A stretch of 64,000 nt of DNA from positions 610,244-674,243 of the forward strand of contig NW_006763295.1 in the NCBI RefSeq assembly GCF_000218685.1, read 5' to 3'. The notes under the pieces were generated by a model that saw nothing but the letters and a program-made list of their open reading frames with translations, was not told where the DNA came from and searched no databases. Source of the DNA: Serpula lacrymans var. lacrymans S7.9. Its lineage: Eukaryota; Basidiomycota; Agaricomycetes; Boletales; Serpulaceae. Each line of letters begins with the position of its first letter. Position 1 is the stretch's first letter. Of this stretch, positions 35,501 to 44,752 are shown piece after piece. The position numbers and the translations under genes were made by a program.

Positions 35501-35780
35501 CTTCCGCTTCGATGACCCAGCCAGTTGACGGCCTCCTGCATTTGGACGAGCCGTTTGAGACTGTAGAAAACGAGGTCGGGTCAAAGTAAGCACGCGAAAT
35601 ATATGCACAGCCTGACACACGTACCAAGGGCAAGTCATCGTCCTCGCTCATTGCGGAATCGCTTGAATCATCGTCAACATTCCCATTACCATTGGTAACG
35701 ACGTGCCCGTTGAGACCAGTCTGATATCTTTTGTCAAGAGGCCTATCATCGTCCGACGACGTCAAAGCATTGCTGGACAT
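32554..35780 (-). CDS. TOP1: DNA topoisomerase I (type IB)
   Basis: Start at 35780 ([15 protein letters not shown]). About 280 residues of charged, Ser/Lys-rich N-terminus precede the core: [109 protein letters not shown] (active-site Arg) and [14 protein letters not shown] (active-site Lys region). [20 protein letters not shown] holds the conserved His. A Glu/Lys coiled linker follows, and the C-terminal [10 protein letters not shown] carries the nucleophilic Tyr, ending [13 protein letters not shown]. The enzyme relaxes supercoils ahead of polymerases in the nucleus. The Tyr codon sits in a 24-nt exon (32795-32772). Start codon lies 293 bp from the divergent complex I gene. Confidence 0.95.
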
Positions 35781-36073
35781 TGCTCAAAATGCAATTTCTC
35801 GCAGAAATAATTATTAGAACAAGCTGGAGGTTGGTCCAAGAGGGGGAAAGATGGAACGATGGAAGAGAGGGTTGTTCCTGCATATATTGGTTGTTTGGGC
35901 TTTTTTTCCCTAAGTCTTGATGGACCAGCCCTAAACATGTCACGGCGCTCGGGTTTACACGGGAGCGTGATGCAAGTGGCCACTTCATTCCCTTCTGTGC
36001 CACAGCTCCATTATTCTTAGGTGAGTCAAAAGTTGAAATGAGAGATAAAGCATTCACCGCTATAACTTCAGAC

Positions 36074-36265
36074 ATGTCCAACCTCCCATTGTTTCGTGAT
36101 CCTTGGGCAAAGAGAGAAGCTTGGAGAAAGCATCCCGTCTTCTCGAATCGAGCTATGTTCGGTAGCATGTTCCCCGGACTGGGTATCGCCATTGTCGCTT
36201 TCTCTGCATATGTCGTAGCGGACAACTTCTACGGAAAAGTGAAGAAGGAGGAACAGAAGCATTGA
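36074..36265 (+). CDS. NADH dehydrogenase (complex I) subunit B12/NDUFB3-like
   Basis: A single-exon frame of 63 residues from the ATG at 36074. It reads LFRDPWAKREAWRKHPVFSN, then MFPGLGIAIVAFSAYVVADN as one membrane helix and a Lys/Glu-rich end KVKKEEQKH. The DPWxxREAWR motif followed by a glycine-containing helix is typical of the B12 accessory subunit of complex I in the inner mitochondrial membrane. An in-frame ATG at 36038 would add 12 residues (MRDKAFTAITSD) that are not family-like, so I prefer 36074. It shares a compact divergent promoter region with TOP1. Confidence 0.82.
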   Translation: MSNLPLFRDPWAKREAWRKHPVFSNRAMFGSMFPGLGIAIVAFSAYVVADNFYGKVKKEEQKH

Positions 36266-37145
36266 GATATTTGAAAGATGTGTGAAGGTAAGTACGCGAC
36301 TGGCGCTGTGCACTTTTCCCTTACTGTTTTCATTTGTTAGTTAGAGTCGACAATATATTCGTGTCTGTCACTAGAGCCGGTGTTACTTTGGTGTAGATAT
36401 GTGCTTTCAATGCAATCATTTCGTGGAGCATCCGTTTTATTTTCCGTTGATACACAATCATGATGCAACCACGTCGCAGTTTATGCAAGAAGACCTGGAT
36501 ACGCGCAGTTTGTATGTGTCAATTTCACTCACGTTTCACGCTCTTAGCTGACAAAGTCCTAGTACAAATTTATTGGAAGTTATATTGAAGGCATCTGTTT
36601 ATCTTGGCTTATAGAGTCGCCCTTTTTCGTAATGAAATGCTTCTTCATCAGTAACGCCGTTGGAATTACAAACTACTTCAAATTGGCGTATCAAAGTATG
36701 ACCCTCGAATCCTCCCCTAATACCGCTCTTGTGATCGCCCGTATGAACGATAAAGAGCTCCTTTGTTCTACTGCTGCTGACCACCGCCACCACCAGTGAG
36801 TTCTGGAATCGTATTGTAGAACCGCATGTTGCCCCATTCAAATCCGGCGACCAACTCATGTGCGTAACGTAATCGAGGAAGCCGAGACACGCATGTGTCG
36901 GCCATGTTTTGGAAGCCGCATAAGTATAGTATAGGTGAGCGGTCGTCGCCATCGTATGATTTCTGATCATCAATCGTTTCTGAGAAAACGGACCCACTGC
37001 ATGCTCAAGCTCGACTCTACATAGAATAGTCGTGTGGGTTTTTAACCTGGAACATTCCTTGATGCGGACTCGCGACTTCAGAAGATACCCACTCTTCTTC
37101 TTCTAAGAGAAGAGCTCAAAATGAATCTTCGTTGCGAGAATTTCC
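36266..37145. other. Gene-poor region, no supported gene
   Basis: A minus-strand open frame of 132 residues (36599-36997) exists, but I recognise no domain and cannot build flanking exons; it may be a relic or chance. The first 200 bases are 3' flank of the complex I gene. Confidence 0.4.
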
Positions 37146-37777
37146 ATGGCAGCACTTCTCGGCATCTCCGTCATGTATTATCCGGATGACCTGATGCGGA
37201 GCCTGGGTAGTAAGCCGCCGCCGCATCAGCTTCTGGATATCATTGTTGGCCGAGGACTCTTGGACCCATATGTTTTCAGCGACATCGCTACGAGGGGTTA
37301 TTTCGAGACGACACAACAAATATTTTTCAACATTTCACAATCAATGGAGATGCTGACAAGGCGCATCGATCCTGCCGGTCAGTCATGATGAGCATTTGAT
37401 TATTGCTTCCGTTCAACGGTTTTAGTCACTAGTCCACCTGCGGCGCAGTTCCTTAGCTTTTCAACTCTGGTTCCTTATGTGTTTTGCCGTGCGTCATACA
37501 GTACCACTGGTACACTATACGACTATCAGGGCCCATATGACGCTAACCTGTTGTGCTTGGAAATTATTTCCCGCCTGTGTCGGCCAATTACTCCGCCCAT
37601 CAAGACCACTACGTAAGTATTACAGTGTGCTCTTCTATGAATTAAGACGCTGAACATACTACGGCTATCTGCGATGACCTGGTGTATGACACCGTGTATT
37701 ACTGCTGACATGGTGCTAGGCTACCAAAGGCTACCGCTGTAGATGCAAACCGCCACCGCCACTTGTATGTTGAGTGA
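37146..37777 (+). CDS. Hypothetical protein, uncertain three-exon model
   Basis: I do not recognise this protein. Exons 37146-37377, 37426-37612 and 37720-37777 join in frame to 158 residues, with introns GTCAGT...TTTTAG (48 nt) and GTAAGT...TGCTAG (107 nt). The product starts MAALLGISVMYYPDDLMRSL, continues GRGLLDPYVFSDIATRGYFE and CLEIISRLCRPITPPIKTTT, and is neither low complexity nor membrane-like. The donor GTGAGT just before the stop suggests the gene could continue into unclear exons near 38 kb, where a coding-like frame (GFGGFGIIISVIPAATLSLQ, about 38000-38145) is seen. It may be a young gene, a decaying gene or chance. Confidence 0.28.
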
Positions 37778-38945
37778 GTGCTATGCCATTCAAGGCTCTC
37801 CACTCCGGCTGAAATGTATGGACCTCGGTAGTGGCCATGAACTATGCGTTTTAGGACCTAAGAAAGCAGCACGACAAACCTTGTGGCTAAGCCCTTGACG
37901 GATTACAATCATTGGGTCCCTATAGCGCTTCACCGTTCGTGATACGATAGGATTAGCGCCCAAAGGCATTTTAACTCAGGCCGCCATCTGGATCCAGTAC
38001 ATGGTTTTGGTGGTTTCGGCATCATTATTTCTGTCATACCTGCCGCGACGCTATCACTGCAGTACAGGATCCAGCAAGTCGCAGTTATTCATGAAGAGAT
38101 TTCCGGTGGAGTGCATCCGCCACCAGGTAGTCTCTTTCCAAATTGAGCCCGTCGGTACCGGAGATATAATCGGCATATTATACTTTTTTAGGCCTTGGTG
38201 GTTCACCAACACTTACCCTTCTTACTTTTGACTTGAACGTCGACTTAAGGACGGGGGATGAGGCATGAATCACTGATTTGCAATGCTATGCCAAACATGC
38301 GCGGCGAAGTAGTGTATGACACCTCACAGGATACTACCACAAATATCTTACGCGTTTCATTTGCGAACCAAGATATAGAAAGAAGAATGTATGTATCCCT
38401 GGAGGGATCGGGCAAGATCTAGAGTTGAGGCACTTGTCCACAGATTGAAGTGGGCCTCTTCTATGAATTTTTTTTTTCGAACGAAAGACCGGGACTGGGT
38501 TGCCTTTTCTAGGTGTAAATCCTGGTAGCCTTATATTCCCATCGCTTCGAGCCTTCAATCGGCTTCACGACTGTTTTCGCATGAGCGACTAGGCGACTTT
38601 TGGCCATAATTTATCGTCAAGGGCTTTACGAATAGCGATGGGGCCGATGGCGCTTGATCGATTTAACTGTCGTATCATATGGCCAGTAAATTTTCACGAC
38701 GATCGGCCCGTACGTTAGTGCGCCTCGAGGTGCAAACTTGACCACAACGAGAGGCCTGCAAGGGAGTACTGTCCTATCCTGACGCTGGGGTAGTTTGCTA
38801 ATTCAAGGCACAGAAAACAAGTTATCTGTCTTCTTTAAGTCCGGAAATCCATTGAAATAGTCAGTCTGGTGCGGTCTTCCATAAGTCATAGTATTCCCCC
38901 CGACCACTTTTCTGCTGTATAACTGTTCTTTTCCTTCTTGTAAAG
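37778..38945. other. Gene-poor region upstream of terpene cyclase
   Basis: No supported gene. A short coding-like stretch near 38000-38145 may belong to the uncertain model upstream. The last 80 bases form the C/T-rich leader of the terpene cyclase gene. Confidence 0.4.
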
Positions 38946-40740
38946 ATGTCTTCCCCTACCAAGTACACTTCACTCATCTTTGACATCGGCGACGTCCTCT
39001 TCTCCTGGTCATCGAAGACCAAGACTACCATCTCCCCGAAGCTACTTCGTCAAATACTCTCTTCGCCCACCTGGTTTGATTACGAACGTGGCAGGATATC
39101 TCAGGATGTTTGCTACAGTCGAGTCGGCCACGAGTTCACGTTAGATCCCTCAGAAGTCGGTCGCGCTTTCGAACAAGCTCGGGAGTCCCTCCAAGCCAAC
39201 GACGAACTTATCTCTGTTATTCGCGAGTTGAAGCAGCAGTCAAATGGACAGCTCCGCATCTTCGCCATGTCCAACATCTCCCAGCCTGATTACGAAGTCT
39301 TACGTACGAAAGACGCCGACTGGTCAATATTTGACGAAGTATTCACTTCTGCCAGTGCTGGGGAGCGCAAACCAAATCTTGGTTTTTACAGGCTCGTCTT
39401 GTCCAAGACAGGTGTAGATCCTCGATGTACTATCTTCGTTGACGACAAACTGGAGAATGTTCTATCCGCTCGTTCTCTTGGCATGAAAGGCATTGTTTTC
39501 GACGATGTTTGTAAAGTCATTCGCGCTCTACGGAATCTATTGGGAGATCCTGTCACACGAGGCCAGAACTATCTTAAGCAGAATGCCAAACATCATGATT
39601 CTGTCACCAATGGTGGCGTAGTTCTTAGAGAAAACTTTGCGCAGTTACTCATCCTGGAAGCCACAGAGGATAAGTGAGTGGTTCTATCGTGTCGTGTATG
39701 GAACAAATACTTATGTTTGAATGATTCCAGGAATCTTGTTCATCTTGAAGAACAACCACGTACCTGGAATTTCTTTCAAGGTACATAACTTTGTTTCATA
39801 TCTGTGAAAATATAAACCAACTAGCTTACAGGGAAGCCGCTCTTAACGACTGAAGACTTTCCCTTCGATCTCGACACGACTTCTTTGGGGTTGACTGTGT
39901 TGAAGTGCCCTGAAGACGTGGCAACTTCCGTGATGGACGAGATGCTCGAGTATGTTGATGATGATGGAATAATTCAGGCATGTTTCACTTTTTGTTTTTC
40001 AATTGGGCTTGCGTTAAAAAAATTGAAAACAGACATATTTCGATCATCGTAGACCACGATTCGACCCAGTTGTTTGTGTCAACTCCCTTACACTATTCTA
40101 CTCTTATGGGCGAGGATCTCAGCTCAGGCGTACTTTGCATTGGGTTCGAGAGGTGTTACTTCATCGCGCTTACCTCGATGGCACACGTTACTATGCTACG
40201 CCCGAATGTTTCTTATATTTCCTCAGCCGCCTTCTCCAAACCACGAACAATTCAACGTTATCAGAGTACTTGAAACCCCTTCTGAGGGAGCGTATACAAG
40301 AAAGGATAGGCGCTGAAGGCGATGCTTTGGCTCTTGCCATGCGTCTGCTCACTTGCGCATACTTAAACATTAGAAATGAAGTGGATCTGCGCACATTACT
40401 TCCCCTGCAATGCGAAGACGGAGGGTGGGAAAATGGGTGGATATATAAATATGGCTCATCTGGAATCACGATTGGAAACCGTGGTCTTACGACAGCCCTT
40501 GCAATAAAGGCTATTCGGCTTTCTGCTCGCATTATCTCTCCAGCACCCTCGCCAACAACATTTCCTTTATCCATTACCACTAATTCGCGGTTCTTGCACC
40601 GGAAAAGCGAGTCCTCGGTATCAGATTTCTCGCCGAGTTCGCTTTTGGACCCAAGCCATAGCACGGTCCGTCGCCGACCCTTTCGCTGGCTTTGGGAGAG
40701 TGGCAAACTCGGGAAAGTAGCAGTAGAGGCAGGATTTTGA
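38946..40740 (+). CDS. HAD phosphatase - class II terpene cyclase fusion (drimane-type sesquiterpene synthase)
   Basis: Exons 38946-39673, 39731-39780, 39832-39977, 40033-40740; 543 residues. Residues about 8-200 form a HAD-like domain of YihX type: LIFDIGDVLF (nucleophile D13; Gly at +2), WFDYERGRIS, AMSN (S109), GERKPN (K142), FVDD (D166, D167). Residues about 245-480 resemble a class II terpene cyclase beta-type domain, with FPFDLDTTSLGLTVL holding the proton-donor motif DxDTT (D272, D274), and LQCEDGGWENGWIYKYGSSG, NRGLTTALAIKAI. This architecture is known from AstC-like fungal and related bacterial enzymes that cyclise farnesyl diphosphate to drimanyl-type products; the HAD part can remove diphosphate in some. 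Product here is not predictable. Intron 3 has a GC donor. No P450 or other tailoring gene is adjacent. Confidence 0.83.
39978..40032 (+). other. GC-AG intron of the terpene cyclase gene
   Basis: CAG|GCATGT is the only donor that joins DDDGIIQ directly to TYFDHRRPRFDP in frame; the acceptor is AACAG at 40028-40032. The 55-nt intron therefore appears to use a GC donor. Confidence 0.65.
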
Positions 40741-41378
40741 CCACCCGTTCCACGGAACTTTCACGTCAGCACGTCTATCATTATTGTTTTTCTTTCTTGT
40801 TTTTTTTTCTTTCCTCTCATCTTAACCCGATGTCGGTGGGACTTTGTAATACAGAACGGAATGCACTTAGGGTACCAACTCGCATTACTGTCCATGTACC
40901 TCTACACTCTAACGGATACAACTGTATATAGCCTGTGCCATCAGTGTACCAACTACTTATGACTTACCTTTACTTCGTACAATCAATCATGATCATTCCA
41001 TCCCAATTGTATCTGTCTTGTTGGACTTCTAGTTGCGGTACCACCCAGGCCACCAAGGTCACATGTACATAGTAAAGGTACATTGCCTAGTAAGCCATTG
41101 ATCACGTTCATCTTGAGCCTTCATGCTAAACCAATATTGGGAGTTGATTAAAAGCAGTGTTCCAATCGCCCAGCTGGTAATGTATCTTCAGGGCAGCAAA
41201 AACCTATGTCAGGGCTGATTAGGGAAGAACGATCAGCGAACGATCTCAAAAGATGTAGCGGATATCGATCACCTCTTGGTAAGATCATAATGATATCCAT
41301 GTAGTTATCCGCTGTTATCGTTAATCCATGGAGTAGATTACCATCATCATTACTGTAAATATGGCTGACAAACTAACT
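40741..41378. other. Intergenic, no gene seen
   Basis: 3' flank of the terpene cyclase gene up to the mobile element. AT-rich with no recognised gene or repeat. Confidence 0.5.
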
Positions 41379-41380
41379 TA

Positions 41381-41422
41381 CAGCTGATTTCATAACGATA
41401 GACCTATCCTATGAGTTAGTGT
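41381..41422 (+). repeat. Left terminal inverted repeat
   Basis: 42 nt, matching the reverse complement of 41975-42020. Relative to the right repeat it lacks one GACC unit and has one mismatch. Confidence 0.9.
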
Positions 41423-41481
41423 GCAGGCGGACTTCAGCGGAGTGTATATTTTCGGGAAGAACCCGAAGTGCCTCAACCAAC

Positions 41482-41919
41482 ATGCGGCGCCATATTCCCA
41501 AGGAGCAGAAGATACTAGCGTACGAATTGTCTTGCATCCATGGCCTCTCGGACAGACATGTTAGCCATTACCTAGGAATCAGTCAACGGACCATCAGGTG
41601 CATCCGGAAGACCTTCCGGGACACTGGTGAAGTGGGACACCAACTAGCTTGTCAAGGACGGTCTTGTGCCCTTGATGGCTTGGAAGCGAGTGTCAGTTTT
41701 TTCTTTTATTCTTCTGATTTGCTGATAAAACAAGTTTTTGATTAGTTCCTTGAAGGCTGCATTGAAAGACAGCCTGATATGATCCTCTCAGAGTTTCTAG
41801 ATTCCATTTTTTTTTCTTTGGCAAGCACTCCACCGAATAGTCTCCACCAATTTTTTCAAAGACTTGGGCTATCACACTTATCACACCAGCCACACTCGGT
41901 ACTGAGCCAAATATTCTAG
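41482..41919 (+). pseudogene. Truncated transposase (HTH part only)
   Basis: Exons 41482-41691 and 41746-41919 give 127 residues. The start MRRHIPKEQKILAYELSCIH, then LSDRHVSHYLGISQRTIRCI and KTFRDTGEV, is the DNA-binding helix-turn-helix typical of Tc1/mariner-type fungal transposases. After the intron (donor GTCAGT) the text LEGCIERQPDMILSEF matches the linker that precedes the catalytic domain in this family. The frame stops soon after and no catalytic Asp/Glu region remains. It could still bind the element ends, but cannot catalyse transposition. The gene lies wholly between the two inverted repeats. Confidence 0.75.
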
Positions 41920-41974
41920 TCTCCCTAAATTTTAGATTTACTACATTTTAAGCTTATTTGTAGTTCCGCTCTCT

Positions 41975-42020
41975 ACACTAACTCATTGGATAGGTCGGTC
42001 TATCGTTATGAAATCAGCTG
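41975..42020 (-). repeat. Right terminal inverted repeat
   Basis: 46 nt; the extra four bases relative to the left arm are a tandem GACC duplication. Ends at CAGCTG followed by the TA target duplication. Confidence 0.9.
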
Positions 42021-42253
42021 TAGCATTGATCGCAGTAGTACACTGGATCATGTTTGGACTAAAGCTCGCGTATTGAAGGACTACGCCTTTAGCAGTCATA
42101 ATTGAGCGCTAGCAAATGCAGCCGAGAGATCGTGGGCCGTCTTGTCAGCAAGTGAACAACAGCGAAAGCCTTGAAAGACGAATGCTGACTATAGCAGCCT
42201 CACATTAGCAGGCAAAACACAAGATAAAGCATGAGACACAAAATGTTATTCCT

Positions 42254-44217
42254 TCATCCTCTAAGGTATCTTATGTATACTTGGTTCTGCGTTTCCTCTA
42301 CAAAAGTAAATCCAAGCTTATCCAGAAAATCATCAAATTGTGCATGGTCTTGTGAAGGCACTTGTACACCAGCCAAGACTTTCCCTATATCTGGCATCCA
42401 CTATCGGTAAGCACCAGATCAGAATGTACCTTGAAATATCCACATACCAGCGCCATGATTGCGATAGTGAAACAAAGATATATTCCAACCTTGGTGTAAA
42501 CCCAAAAGAAACTTACGCAATGCTCCAGGTCTTTCAGGGAACTCTGCCATGATGGCACAGGTCAATAGCCGATTTTCCCGTGAGAGGGATGTACATACCG
42601 AACCGAAAGATACGTTCATCTGGTACCTCCTTGCAGCCTCCGATCATGTATCTAGCATGACTTTTGGCTAGTTCGTCGTCGCTGATATCATGACCCGTCA
42701 TACCTTCCCGTTCAAGGTCAGCAAGAACGCTCGCTACTTCTTTGGAACGTAGAGAAGTTTCTAGTTTGAACGATAAAAATATATGGGCTATCGTGGGCGA
42801 GTTATAGCGATATATGAACTCGGTTATGGCACGTGGATGAATCAATGAATGCAGAGCAATAAAGCTGAACAGAGTCAGATGTCGTTTGTTATTATCTAAA
42901 AGCCCATTGCATACCTTCCTGGTTTTTCAGGTACCTCGACACTCAAGAGTGCTTCCCTACCCTCTCCGAGCTCAGCACGCTCTGCCACAAAACGCAGCCG
43001 ATCGAAGTTCATGTTAGCACCACTGATAACAGCGACAAATTTTTGTTGTGCTCCGATAAGCTTGTTGTTGATAATGTACCGTTTCAAACCGGCGAGTGCT
43101 AGAGCGCCGGCAGGTTCAGTGATAGATCTAGTTTCTGCCGTCGTCATTCAGCTCTAGGTATGTCTTTAGGACAACATATCTGAATACTTGCCTTCAAACA
43201 CATCTTTTATGGCCGCACACAATTCGTCGTTGTCGACTTTGACAATGTCATCTAAAAGTCGCTTGCAAATCCTGAATGGTTCCTCGCCGACAATCTTCAC
43301 TGCTGTTCCATCACTGAATGGTCCGACCTCTGGTAGTGTCACCCTTTCGCCTTTTTCTAAGCTCCGAGCCATGGCATCTCCGTCGAATGTTTCAGCACCG
43401 ATTACTTTTGTTTTAGGGCTTCCTATACGTTTGACATATTCACAAATACCAGCTACCAAACCGCCACCACCAACAGCGGCAAAGATGGCATCAAGATTAT
43501 CGGCTTCTAACGACTGTTTGAGGATCTCCATTCCAACGGTTCCTTGTCCAGCTATAACGAGTGGATCGTCATAAGGCGGCACAAAAGTGAGGCAATGAGC
43601 CTGTGCTAGCCGTGCGCATTCTACTTTGGCCTCGTCGAAGTCAGCCCCGTGCAAAACGACTTTGGCGCCTAGCCGCTGAACATTCCGGATTTTTATGGAT
43701 GGAGTGCCATTTGGCATAACGATAGTACAGGGAATTCCAAGTTTTGTACCAGACAAAGCGACCCCTTGAGCGTGGTTTCCTGATCAAACATAGCATTAGT
43801 GAGCTGGGGCAGATGATACAAATGATGAGATGTGACTGATGGCAATTCCTTTGAAAGATGGAAATCGCAAATGTAGTATAATTACGCACACTAACCAGCA
43901 CTGCAAGTAATGACACCCTTCCACCGCTCCTCGTCGGTGAGACTAGCCATGAAGTTATAAGCACCACGGATCTTGAAACTGAAGACCTCCTGGAGATCCT
44001 CGCGCTTAAGCCAAATCTGATTTCCCAGCTTTGCACTGAGGTTTGGAGCATAAACTAGGGGTGTTTCTTTGAGGATCTCATAGACCTTTGACGTGAGTAT
44101 GAGTCGCAGATAATCTGGGGTTTTTGTTGATAGAAGATGATGATCCGATAACCGTGGATAAACAAGAGGTTCAGGTGCGTGCGAGGCGTATTCAAGAGTT
44201 GCTGCAGTGGGCGACAT
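42254..44217 (-). CDS. ILV1: Threonine deaminase (threonine dehydratase, biosynthetic)
   Basis: The first ATG is at 44217 ([17 protein letters not shown]). The PLP domain has [20 protein letters not shown] with the Schiff-base Lys, [26 protein letters not shown], the glycine loop [14 protein letters not shown], and [20 protein letters not shown]. Two ACT-like regulatory modules follow: FRF with [20 protein letters not shown], and [20 protein letters not shown], ending [10 protein letters not shown]. The enzyme converts threonine to 2-oxobutanoate, the first step of isoleucine synthesis; the ACT part gives isoleucine feedback. No obvious cleavable mitochondrial leader is present, although the pathway is mitochondrial in fungi, so an upstream exon cannot be excluded. 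A Gcn4-type site lies about 95 bp upstream. Confidence 0.94.
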
Positions 44218-44752
44218 CGATGTGAATGAGATTTTTTGCAAGCGACTGCTATATATCTAAAGTGACTCAAAATCATCTCGGTCCTAACCGACGATCTAGA
44301 GCGTGACATTGAGTCACGTGACTTAATTCTGGGCGGGAAAACCAGTAAAGGGAAAACAACGCGAAAAGGATGTAACCTATGGGTGGTTGGTTGGAACAGG
44401 TGGCTTACTTGTGCTCGGGCCTTCCAAGATGCGCCACGACAGGAAAGAGTAACAGACTAAACCCGTAGAAATGCCCAGTATAATGCCAGGTTGGCTCTGA
44501 GGATGCCTATTCTGTGTTATTGAGGTCTGGGAGAAGATCGAGCGAGCCAGCTGTATGCGGTGACATGGAGGGGTGGGTACGAGGATGTTCTGGTGTAAGA
44601 CAAACAAGCTCCTGTGTTGGGATGGTATGAGAGCTCATGCGAGTGGCAAAACAAAGGCTCGGTGATAAGACGAGTGCTGCCAGCCCTAAATCCGACAGGC
44701 AAACGCATCGAGAGTGTCCAGCCAATCCTAACCTTGAGCCCTCACCCAAACC
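44218..44752. promoter_or_regulatory. Divergent promoter region of ILV1 and the Cti6-like gene
   Basis: About 535 bases between divergent starts. It contains the Gcn4/E-box element listed separately. The half next to the Cti6-like gene shows short open frames but no gene. Confidence 0.5.
44310..44320 (-). promoter_or_regulatory. Gcn4-type TGAGTCA overlapping a CACGTG box
   Basis: TGAGTCA (44310-44316) overlaps CACGTG (44315-44320) within the near-palindrome TGAGTCACGTGACTTA. It lies 93 bases upstream of the ILV1 ATG. TGAGTCA is the Gcn4/Cpc1 site of amino-acid biosynthesis genes, and ILV1 is a known target in yeast. Confidence 0.6.

Larger units (their letters stand above)
41381..42020 (+). 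mobile_element. Degenerate Tc1/mariner-like element, 640 bp
   Basis: The element is bounded by inverted repeats that begin CAGCTGATTTCATAACGATA and is flanked on both sides by TA (41379-41380 and 42021-42022), the target duplication of Tc1/mariner elements. Inside lies a truncated transposase-like gene with a helix-turn-helix region but without the DDE catalytic part. It is too short to be autonomous, so it is an internal-deletion derivative. It sits in the intergenic space between the terpene cyclase and ILV1. Confidence 0.9.

Noticed and set aside
36599..36997. Minus-strand open frame of 132 residues
   Set aside because: No recognised family, no convincing start context or neighbouring exons; mentioned only as possible relic.
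38946..44217. A biosynthetic gene cluster around the terpene cyclase
   Set aside because: The flanks hold a mobile element, threonine deaminase and a gene-poor stretch; no P450, oxidoreductase, transferase or transporter is present, so a cluster is not supported.
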